Shown: positions 1 to 6,144 of the stretch, in pieces
Layout of the letters: each line of letters starts with the position of its first letter
Position numbering within the stretch: position 1 is the first letter of the stretch
The notes under the pieces: model-generated
Told to the model about the DNA's origin: nothing
What the model saw: only the letters and a program-made list of their open reading frames with translations
The model's database searches: none
Program-made: the position numbers and the translations under genes
Assembly: GCF_014205055.1 (NCBI RefSeq)
Contig: NZ_JACHMS010000001.1
Location: 4,898,001-4,962,000 of the forward strand
From: Streptomyces luteogriseus
GTDB lineage: Bacteria; Actinomycetota; Actinomycetes; Streptomycetales; Streptomycetaceae
Direction: 5' to 3'
Length of the DNA stretch: 64,000 nucleotides

Positions 1-676
1 CCCCCTGCGAGCGCCCCGCCTCGCTCGCGGCCCACAGCGCCCGCACGGTCCCCTGCACGGCCTCGGTCGGATACCCGGCGAGAACGGCGGCGCACGAGTT
101 CGCCGCCTCCAGGGCCTCGCCCTCCGCCACGAGTTCCGACACAAGCCCGACCTCGTACGCCCGCCGGGCCGAGATCCGTTCCGCCGTCCCCATCAACGCC
201 ATCCGGGCGACCTCCCCGTACGGCATGCGCTGCGCCATCAGGACGGACTCGTAGGCGCTGACCATGCCGTAGGTGGTGTGCGGGTCGAAGAAGGTGGCGG
301 TGGTGTCCGCGACGAGGAACTCGGCCTCGCCGAGCAGGTAGAAGGCGCCGCCGCAGGCCATGCCGCGCACGGCGGCGACGACCGGTTTCCACAGGTCGTT
401 CGCCTTGGGGCCGATGCCGAGCAGGGGATCGTCCTGCGCGTACGGCGAGTTCGGCTGCGGCACGACGGCGTTCCGGTCGATGCCGGTGCAGAAGGCGCGG
501 TCACCGGCCCCGGTGAGGACGATCGCGCGCACGGTGTCATCGAACCGCAACTCGTGCCAGACGGAGGCGAGTTCATCGGCCATGGCGAGGTCGACGGCGT
601 TGAGCCGCTCGGGCCGGTTCAGCGTCACCACGGCGACCCCGCTGTCCCGGTCGGCGCGTACGAGCACGCTGCTCAT
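1..676 (-). CDS. Enoyl-CoA hydratase/isomerase family protein (3' end off window)
   Basis: Crotonase-fold enzyme, expected to hydrate or isomerise an enoyl-CoA thioester in the cytoplasm. Reading the minus strand from ATG at 676 gives MSSVLVRADRDSGVAVVTLN, then NRPERLNAVD (typical first crotonase motif), the segment ending DRAFCTGID (oxyanion-hole region) and AAVRGMACGGAFYLL (second oxyanion-hole Gly-Gly). The frame is open to the window edge, so about 225 residues are seen and the C-terminus is missing. The start overlaps the stop of the upstream DUF35 gene (ATGA, 673-676), so the two are translationally coupled. It is the third gene of the thiolase-DUF35-hydratase operon. The family is clear; the exact substrate cannot be told. 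Confidence 0.88.
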   Translation of the reverse strand, partial: MSSVLVRADRDSGVAVVTLNRPERLNAVDLAMADELASVWHELRFDDTVRAIVLTGAGDRAFCTGIDRNAVVPQPNSPYAQDDPLLGIGPKANDLWKPVVAAVRGMACGGAFYLLGEAEFLVADTTATFFDPHTTYGMVSAYESVLMAQRMPYGEVARMALMGTAERISARRAYEVGLVSELVAEGEALEAANSCAAVLAGYPTEAVQGTVRALWAASEAGRSQG

Positions 677-1086
677 GGCCGCTCCGGAACCCACTGGGGA
701 AGGCCGTCGTGGAAGACGGCCCGCACCCGGGCGCCGATGCGCAGACTCTCCCGCGGGAAGGAGCCGAGCGGCTGCCCGGCCCCGGCGACCAGGTTGCCCA
801 CCAGCCGGATGCGCGGCGCCTCGTCCAGCTCGACGACGACCACGTTGTACGGCGCCTGCGCCGCGTAGTCGGGCAGCAGCGGCGGATGGGCGACGACGTA
901 CGACCAGACCCGGCCCCGGCCGGACACCGCACGCCACTCGCTCTCGAAGGACTGGCAGTGCGGGCAGCAGGGCCGGGGCGGGAAGCGGAGCTCTCCGCAC
1001 GCGGCGCAGGCCTGGACGCGCAGTTCGCCCTGGGCGGCGTACTCCCAGAAGGGGGCGCCGTCGGTGTCGGGGACGGGACGCAGCAT
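673..1086 (-). CDS. Zn-ribbon/OB-fold DUF35 protein, thiolase partner
   Basis: 137-residue acyl-CoA-associated protein. The N-terminal half has a zinc ribbon built from two CxxC pairs (CAAC and CPHC, about residues 28-45); the rest is an OB-fold (GRVWSYVVAH, NVVVVELDEAP). DUF35 proteins are partners of SCP-x/Ltp-type thiolase homologues; with Ltp2 they form the side-chain aldolase of bacterial steroid degradation. Here the gene lies 10 nt after an Ltp-type gene and overlaps the next hydratase gene, which fits that partnership. ATG at 1086 has GAGGAG six bases upstream. The complex is inferred from family and order. Confidence 0.87.
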   Translation of the reverse strand: MLRPVPDTDGAPFWEYAAQGELRVQACAACGELRFPPRPCCPHCQSFESEWRAVSGRGRVWSYVVAHPPLLPDYAAQAPYNVVVVELDEAPRIRLVGNLVAGAGQPLGSFPRESLRIGARVRAVFHDGLPQWVPERP

Positions 1087-1096
1087 GAGCGGCTCC

Positions 1097-2257
1097 TCAA
1101 CTCCTCAGCAGCAGGGCGGAGGTCGGGACCCCTTCCCCCGCCGTGACCAGACAGGCGGCGGCGCCCGGCACCTGCGCGGTACTGGTTCCGCGCAGCTGCC
1201 TGACCCCCTCGTTGATGAGGTTGAAGCCGTGCACGTAGGCCTCGGACAGCCCGCCGCCGCCGGTGTTCAGCGGCAGCAGCCCGCCGGTCTCCAGTGCCCC
1301 GCCCTCGGTGAACGCCCCGCCCTCACCGCGCCCGCAGAAGCCGTAGCCCTCCAGGGAGAGCAGGACCAGGGGCGTGAAGGCGTCGTAGATCTGGGCGACG
1401 TCGATGTCCTCGGGGGCCAGGTCGGAGTGTTTCCACAGGTGCCGGGCGGCGCTCCAGGCGGGGCCGGAGAGGGGGTCGTCGTTCCAGTAGTTGACCATGC
1501 CGTGGTGCTGGGCGGGGAGCGACTGGGCGGCGGCGTGGACGTAGACGGGCCTGCGCCGGCAGTCGCGGGCGCGCTCGGCGGAGACCACCACACACGCCAG
1601 CGCCCCGTCCGTCTCCAGGCAGTTGTCGAACAGGCAGAGCGGCTCGCTGATCCAGCGGGAGGTCATGTACATCTCGCGGGTCAGCGGGCGGTCGTACATG
1701 ATCGCGGCGGGGTTCTGGTTGGCCCGGTTGCGGCAGGCGAGGGCGACGTTGAACAGGTGGTCGCGGGTGGCGCCGTACTCGTGCAGGTAGCGGCGGGTGA
1801 GCATCGCGATCTCGTCGGCTGGCCTCAGCAGCCCGTACGGGCGGGTCCACTGGGCCGGGGTCGGAAGCTGGACGGTCGTGTTGGTCCAGGGCCGTGGCCC
1901 ACTGCCCCGCTTGCGGGACCGCCAGGCCACCCCGACGCTCGCCTGCCCGGCGGTGATGGCGGCGGCGAGATGGGCGACGGTGGCGCACGAACCCCCGCCG
2001 CCGAAGCCGACCTTGCTGAAGAAGGTGAGGTCGCCGAAGCCGCAGGCCTTGGCCAGCTCCACCTCGTCCGTCTCCTCCATGGTGTAGGAGGCGAGGGCGT
2101 CGACCTCGCCGGGCGCGATCCCGGCGTCGTCGAGAGCGGCCAGGACGGCACGGCAGGCCAGGGTGCGCTCGTCCTCCGGGAGCCGTTTGGCGAAGGGTGT
2201 CTGGCCTATGCCGACCAGGGCGGTGGCGTCCTTGAGGCCTCCCGATCCTGCTGCCAT
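1097..2257 (-). CDS. Thiolase-superfamily lipid-transfer protein (Ltp2/SCP-x like)
   Basis: 386-residue thiolase-fold protein. The N-terminal half has ALVGIGQTPFAK and a glycine-rich FGGGGSCATVAHLAAAI loop; the C-terminal half has DVAQIYDAFTPLVLLSLE and NTGGGGLSEAYVHG. In my alignment the position of the classical thiolase nucleophilic Cys is Gly/Ser, with the nearest Cys offset by two. That argues for Ltp2-type retro-aldol cleavage of a side-chain CoA thioester rather than Claisen thiolysis. The DUF35 partner follows directly. ATG at 2257 is preceded by GGAGGT. It is the first gene of an operon divergent from an acyl-CoA ligase, with two palindromic operators in the shared promoter region. 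Family is firm; the aldolase assignment is an inference. Confidence 0.85.
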   Translation of the reverse strand: MAAGSGGLKDATALVGIGQTPFAKRLPEDERTLACRAVLAALDDAGIAPGEVDALASYTMEETDEVELAKACGFGDLTFFSKVGFGGGGSCATVAHLAAAITAGQASVGVAWRSRKRGSGPRPWTNTTVQLPTPAQWTRPYGLLRPADEIAMLTRRYLHEYGATRDHLFNVALACRNRANQNPAAIMYDRPLTREMYMTSRWISEPLCLFDNCLETDGALACVVVSAERARDCRRRPVYVHAAAQSLPAQHHGMVNYWNDDPLSGPAWSAARHLWKHSDLAPEDIDVAQIYDAFTPLVLLSLEGYGFCGRGEGGAFTEGGALETGGLLPLNTGGGGLSEAYVHGFNLINEGVRQLRGTSTAQVPGAAACLVTAGEGVPTSALLLRS

Positions 2258-2287
2258 GCTGCGCGCACCTCCAGGCCCGAACGGTCG

Positions 2288-2329
2288 CTGACAGGCCGTC
2301 AGATTACAGATAATCTGACGGGTAGTCAG
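2288..2329. promoter_or_regulatory. Twin palindromic operator, CTGAC-N5-GTCAG, in divergent promoter
   Basis: Two 15-bp palindromes, CTGACAGGCCGTCAG (2288-2302) and CTGACGGGTAGTCAG (2315-2329), lie 27 bp apart centre to centre between the thiolase operon and the ligase gene. Together they make an 11-bp inverted repeat (2296-2306 with 2311-2321). The same palindrome recurs at 9392, 12378, 12436 and 32254, always in front of catabolic genes. It looks like the site of a TetR-type repressor; no such regulator is encoded nearby. Confidence 0.75.
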
Positions 2330-2354
2330 CTCCTATGGCGTGGGGAGGCGTGCT

Positions 2355-3962
2355 GTGCGAGCGGATACGGCATGGGAAAGCGTTCCGGACCTGGTCAGGA
2401 CGGCGGCCGAGCGCTACGCGGACGTCGAGGCGGTCGTCGAGGGCCGCACCCGCGTCACCTACGCGGAACTCGGCGCACGCGTGGAGCGCGCGGCGGCGGC
2501 CTGCATGGCGACCGGTGTCGAGCCGGGCGACCGGGTCGGCATCTGGGCCCCGAACTCCCTCGACTGGATCGTCGCGGCCCTGGGAGCGGTGTCGGCGGGC
2601 GCGGTGCTCGTGCCGCTGAACACCCGCTTCAAGGGCGCCGAGGCGGCGGACGTGCTGCGCCGCAGCGGCGCCCGGCTGCTGTTCGTGACGGGCACGTTCC
2701 TCGGCACGTCGTACGTGGCGTCCCTGCGCAGGGCGGCCGGGGACGGCCCCGGCACCGGCCCGCTGCCCGGCCTGCCCGCCCTGAAGCACGCGGTCGTCCT
2801 CTCGGAGGACGCCCCCGCCGACTTCCTGACCTGGAAGGACTTCCTGGCCGGCGGGGAGGGGGTCGGAACGGCGGACGTACGCGACAGGTCCGCGGCCGTA
2901 CGGGGGGCCTGGCCCTCGGACATCATCTTCACCTCGGGCACGACGGGCCGCCCCAAGGGTGCGGTCATCACCCACGACCAGACGCTGCGCGCCTACGACA
3001 TCTGGGGCGGCCTCGCGGGCCTCGCCCGGGGCGACCGCTACCTGATCGTCAACCCCTTCTTCCACACCTTCGGCTACAAGGCCGGGGTGATCGCCTGCCT
3101 CATGCGCGGCGCGACGATGATCCCCCAGCCGGTGTTCGGCGTGAACACGGTCCTGGCCAACATCGCCGCCGAGCGGGTCTCCGTACTCCCCGGCCCGCCG
3201 ACCCTCCTCCAGTCCCTCCTGGACCACCCCGCACGCGACGCCCACGACCTCTCGGCCCTCCGCCTGGTCGTGACGGGAGCGGCGGTCGTGCCCCTGCGCC
3301 TGGTGGAGCGCCTGCGCACCGAACTCGGCGTCGGCACGGTCCTCACGGCCTACGGCCTCTCCGAGGCGAGCGGCATCGTCACCATGTGCCGGCGCGGCGA
3401 CGACCCCACGGTCATCGCGTCCACGTCGGGCAGGGCCGTCCCCGGCACTGAACTACGGGTCGTGGACCCCGAGGGCCGGCCCCTGGAACCCGGCCTGCCG
3501 GGCGAGGTCCTGGTGCGCGGCTTCAACGTCATGCGCGGCTACTACGAGGACGAGCGGGCCACCGCCGAGGTGCTGTCGCCCGACGGCTGGCTGCGTACCG
3601 GCGACATCGGCGTCCTGGACGCCGCGGGCAACCTGCGCATCACCGACCGCCTCAAGGACATGTTCATCGTCGGCGGCTTCAACGCCTACCCCGCCGAGAT
3701 AGAGCAGCTCCTGGGCCTGCACCCGGACGTGGCGGACGTGGCGGTGATCGGCGTACCCGACGCCCGGCTCGGGGAGGTCGGCCGGGCCTACGTCGTACGG
3801 CGACCCGGCGCCCTGCTGACCGCCGACGACCTGATCGCCTGGTCCCGCAGGGAGATGGCGAACTACAAGGTCCCGAGAACGGTGGAGTTCGTCGCGGAGC
3901 TGCCGCGCAACGCGAGCGGGAAGGTCGTGAAGGGCGCTCTGCGGGATCAGGTCACCGGCTGA
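2355..3962 (+). CDS. Acyl-CoA ligase, FadD3-like AMP-forming
   Basis: ANL-superfamily ligase that should activate a carboxylic acid to its CoA ester through an acyl-adenylate. Motifs in order: P-loop TSGTTGRPKG, AYGLSEASG (A5-type), GWLRTGDIG (A7), ITDRLKDMFIVGGFNAYPAEIE (A8) and the C-terminal catalytic Lys in NASGKVVKG (A10). About 535 residues, normal for the family. The frame is open from GTG 2340, but GGGGAGG at 2342-2348 sits six bases before GTG 2355, so 2355 is preferred. An ATG at 2335 is in the wrong frame. It probably feeds acyl-CoA to the divergent hydratase/Ltp enzymes. Substrate unknown; the resemblance to FadD3 suggests a ring-derived acid. Confidence 0.88.
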   Translation: MRADTAWESVPDLVRTAAERYADVEAVVEGRTRVTYAELGARVERAAAACMATGVEPGDRVGIWAPNSLDWIVAALGAVSAGAVLVPLNTRFKGAEAADVLRRSGARLLFVTGTFLGTSYVASLRRAAGDGPGTGPLPGLPALKHAVVLSEDAPADFLTWKDFLAGGEGVGTADVRDRSAAVRGAWPSDIIFTSGTTGRPKGAVITHDQTLRAYDIWGGLAGLARGDRYLIVNPFFHTFGYKAGVIACLMRGATMIPQPVFGVNTVLANIAAERVSVLPGPPTLLQSLLDHPARDAHDLSALRLVVTGAAVVPLRLVERLRTELGVGTVLTAYGLSEASGIVTMCRRGDDPTVIASTSGRAVPGTELRVVDPEGRPLEPGLPGEVLVRGFNVMRGYYEDERATAEVLSPDGWLRTGDIGVLDAAGNLRITDRLKDMFIVGGFNAYPAEIEQLLGLHPDVADVAVIGVPDARLGEVGRAYVVRRPGALLTADDLIAWSRREMANYKVPRTVEFVAELPRNASGKVVKGALRDQVTG

Positions 3963-4878
3963 GCGGCACGGCCGGGGTGCCGGTGACCGACATCATCAGG
4001 GAGTACAGGGTGGTGTCGGCGGCGATGAAGAGCCGGTTGCGCCGGGCACCGCCGAACCGCACGTTGGCGACGGTGCCGGGCACCAGGATGCGGCCCAGGA
4101 GCGTGCCGTCGGGGTCGTAGCAGTGCACGCCCCCGTCCATGGCGGCGGCCCAGAGCCGACCCTGGTCGTCGAAACGGATGTTGTCGAAGGTGCCCTGCGC
4201 GCACGTGGTGAAGACCTCGCCGCCGTAGAGCGAGGTCCCGTCCTCGTGCACGTCGAAGACGCGGATGTGATTGGCGAGGCTGTCGGACACGTACAGCCGC
4301 CGCTCGTCCGGCGAGAAGACCAGCCCGTTGGGCCCCTCGAACCCGTCGGCGACCAGCCGCACCTCGCCGCTCGCGGGGTCGACCCGGTAGACGTTCCGGG
4401 CGCCGATCTCGCTCTCGGCGCGATGCCCCTCGTAGTCGGTGGCGATCCCGAACTCGGGGTCGGAGAACCACACCGACCCGTCCGACCGCACGACGGCGTC
4501 GTTCGGGCTGTTCAGCCGCTTGCCCCGGAACCGCTCCGCGATCACGGTGACCGAGCCGTCGTGCTCGGTCCGGGTCACCCGCCGATTGCCCTGCTCGCAG
4601 GTGACGAGACGCCCCTGGGCGTCCAGGGTGCTGCCGTTCGGGTAGCCGGCGGGGGAGCGGAACACCCCGACGGACCCGGTGGTCTCGTCCCAGCGCAGCA
4701 GCCGGTCGTTGGGGATGTCGCTCCACACGAGATACCGCCCGGCCGGCACGTACACCGGCCCCTCGGCCCACCGGCACCCCTCGTAGAGGATCTCCAGCCG
4801 CGAGTCCCCCGCCTGACACCGCCCCGTCCGGAACCGCTCGTCGAGGGTCTCGTAGAGATGGGGCTGCTCGCCGGGCAT
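3952..4878 (-). CDS. SMP-30/gluconolactonase/LRE family protein
   Basis: 308-residue six-bladed beta-propeller of the SMP-30/gluconolactonase family, which hydrolyse lactones with a divalent metal. Visible family motifs are EGCRWAEGPVY (first metal Glu), the NSPNDAVVRSDGSVWFSDPEFG core, GPNGLVFSPDERRLYVSDS (metal Asn and Asp) and a late TFDNIRFDDQGRLW repeat. No signal peptide, so cytoplasmic. It converges on the ligase gene and overlaps its 3' end by 11 bp. It could act in the same catabolic set by opening a lactone intermediate, but no shared operator is seen before it. Confidence 0.85.
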   Translation of the reverse strand: MPGEQPHLYETLDERFRTGRCQAGDSRLEILYEGCRWAEGPVYVPAGRYLVWSDIPNDRLLRWDETTGSVGVFRSPAGYPNGSTLDAQGRLVTCEQGNRRVTRTEHDGSVTVIAERFRGKRLNSPNDAVVRSDGSVWFSDPEFGIATDYEGHRAESEIGARNVYRVDPASGEVRLVADGFEGPNGLVFSPDERRLYVSDSLANHIRVFDVHEDGTSLYGGEVFTTCAQGTFDNIRFDDQGRLWAAAMDGGVHCYDPDGTLLGRILVPGTVANVRFGGARRNRLFIAADTTLYSLMMSVTGTPAVPLSR

Positions 4879-4983
4879 GGGGGGCCGCCTTCATGAGTGG
4901 GCCGACGGGTGATCTGCGCGAACCCACTATCGCGCGCCGCGGCCGGCGGCGCACCACGCCGGGCCGACGGCGCTCAGGGCCGG

Positions 4984-4999
4984 TATGGTAAGCGGTATG
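4984..4999 (+). promoter_or_regulatory. -10 element and probable leaderless start of antitoxin gene
   Basis: TATGGT at 4984-4989 is a good -10 hexamer, eight bases before ATG 4997. GGTATGG occurs twice (4982-4988 and 4994-5000), and no Shine-Dalgarno sequence precedes either ATG. Transcription would start at or next to the second ATG, giving a leaderless mRNA, which is common in Streptomyces. Confidence 0.5.
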
Positions 5000-5275
5000 G
5001 CAACGAAGAAGTACACCGTGACGCTGCCGGAGGAGCTCGCCGAGGAGATCCGGCAGGAGGTCGGGTCCGGCGGCTTCAGCGCCTATGTGACGCGGGCCAT
5101 AGAGCGCCAGCGGGAGCAGGACCGGCTGGGAGAGCTGGTGACCTGGCTGGAGCACGAGCACGGCCCCGTCACCGAGGCCGAACTCGCGTCGGCCGAGGCC
5201 GAGCGCCGGGAATTCGAGCGCCACTTCACCGAGCAGGGCACGGGGACCGGCGAGCGGGACCGGAGGGCGAGCTAG
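4997..5275 (+). CDS. Ribbon-helix-helix antitoxin, VapB/CopG type
   Basis: 92-residue protein. The N-terminus MATKKYTVTLPEELAEEIRQ has the beta-strand-helix pattern of an RHH DNA-binding domain, followed by FSAYVTRAIERQREQDRL and a charged, probably partly disordered toxin-binding tail rich in Glu. The stop overlaps the first possible start of a PIN-domain toxin gene (TAG/GTG sharing base 5275), the standard antitoxin-then-toxin layout. It should neutralise the toxin and repress its own promoter. ATG 4985 in the same frame is an alternative start, but a -10 element overlaps it. Confidence 0.82.
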   Translation: MATKKYTVTLPEELAEEIRQEVGSGGFSAYVTRAIERQREQDRLGELVTWLEHEHGPVTEAELASAEAERREFERHFTEQGTGTGERDRRAS

Positions 5276-5670
5276 TGGTGCCGTCCTGCTACGTGCTGGA
5301 CTGCGAGGCGCTGTCCCGGGCCGTTCTGGGCGACCGGGTGATGCTCGCGCGGCTCAAGGACGCGCACCGCTCTGGGATCCGCGTCGTGACCAGTTCGATG
5401 ACGCTGATCGAGGCATACCACGGCCGGGTGAGGCGCGCGGCCTGGGCGTGGGCGATGTCGCGTGTCGTCGTGGAACCCGTGACCCGCGAAGTCGCCGACG
5501 CCGCTGTCACCCTGCTCCAGGAAACGGGTCTGCACGGCCACAAGTACGCGATCGACGCGGCCTTGGCCGTGATCGCGGGCCGGCAGCCCGCAGGCGCGGT
5601 GCTCTTCACGTCCGACGAGGACGACATGGGAAAGCTGTGCGGGCCGGGCGTGCGGGTCGTTCCGCTGTGA
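5275..5670 (+). CDS. PIN-domain toxin, VapC-like ribonuclease
   Basis: About 131 residues, a typical VapC length. The acidic residues of the PIN active site are visible: YVLDCEALS (first Asp), TLIEAYH (Glu), YAIDAALAVI (third Asp) and TSDEDDM (fourth). VapC toxins are Mg2+-dependent RNases that cleave tRNA or rRNA and stop translation. GTG 5275 and GTG 5278 are both in frame; GGAGG at 5262-5266 suits either. The preceding RHH protein is its antitoxin. A bicistronic TA module next to the afsR locus is probably acquired. Confidence 0.82.
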   Translation: MVPSCYVLDCEALSRAVLGDRVMLARLKDAHRSGIRVVTSSMTLIEAYHGRVRRAAWAWAMSRVVVEPVTREVADAAVTLLQETGLHGHKYAIDAALAVIAGRQPAGAVLFTSDEDDMGKLCGPGVRVVPL

Positions 5671-5755
5671 CATGACGGCACCTGCCCGCGGACACACCTC
5701 GGCCGCGACGGCTCCCCCTCCGCGCCGCCGCGGCCGAACCCCGTGTAACGGTGGC

Positions 5756-5932
5756 TTACTTCGTCGGCTTGAAAGGCTCCGACGTGGCGTGCAGGTCCTT
5801 CGTCTCCAGCGGCTCGTCCGTGGCGTGCAGGTCCTGCTTCTTGAGGGCGCCCTCGTCCGTGGCGTGCAGGTCCTTCGTCTCCAGCGGCTCGTCCGTGGCG
5901 TGCAGGTCCTGCGGCTTGAGCTCGTCGCCCAT
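5756..5932 (-). CDS. afsS: AfsS-type small regulatory protein
   Basis: 58-residue protein made almost only of repeats: DLHATDEPLETK, DLHATDEGALKKQ, DLHATDEPLETK and DLHATSEPFKPTK, after an eight-residue start. AfsS of S. coelicolor (often called sigma-like protein) is a ~63-residue peptide of similar repeats lying just downstream of afsR and activated by AfsR; it raises antibiotic production by an unknown mechanism. Position and repeat pattern both match. ATG 5932 is chosen because AAGGGGAG lies nine bases upstream; a TTG at 5941 is in frame. No sigma-factor domain is present, so the common database name misleads. Confidence 0.88.
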   Translation of the reverse strand: MGDELKPQDLHATDEPLETKDLHATDEGALKKQDLHATDEPLETKDLHATSEPFKPTK

Positions 5933-6097
5933 GATCGTCAACTCCCCTTGGCGTAAATCAAGCAGTGAGGTCGGCGGGCCGCCCGGTCACTCCCCCGAGT
6001 GCGGCCGGGCGGGCCCGCCCGGGCTCACCCCGGAACGTCAGAGCGAGGCCCGTGCAGCGACCCGTCTGCCCCCCGACGCGACGGATCGACTACGTCA

Positions 6098-6131
6098 ATC
6101 ATGACGTGCGGCGATAAACGAATGATGAACG
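6098..6131 (-). promoter_or_regulatory. AfsR-box promoter of afsS
   Basis: On the minus strand CGTTCAT (6131-6125) and CGTTTAT (6120-6114) are direct repeats with an 11-bp period, the hallmark of a SARP binding site occupying the -35 region. CATGAT (6103-6098) ten bases further on is a plausible -10. Transcription from about 6091 leaves a ~150-nt leader before afsS. The known AfsR site at S. coelicolor afsS has the same GTTCA-type repeats. Confidence 0.72.
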
Positions 6132-6144
6132 CCCCGACGACGCC

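Noticed and set aside
2297..2320. A separate operator made of TCAGATTA/TAATCTGA arms
   Set aside because: This inverted repeat is produced by the facing halves of the two CTGAC-N5-GTCAG sites, so it is reported as a twin operator, not a different site.
1064..3451. A 795-residue plus-strand open frame over the thiolase and ligase genes
   Set aside because: It is antisense to clear thiolase, DUF35 and hydratase genes, low in complexity and matches no family; GC-rich DNA gives such open frames by chance.
5756..5932. Calling the afsS product a sigma factor
   Set aside because: The database label sigma-like comes from early work; the 58 residues are only repeats with no sigma region.
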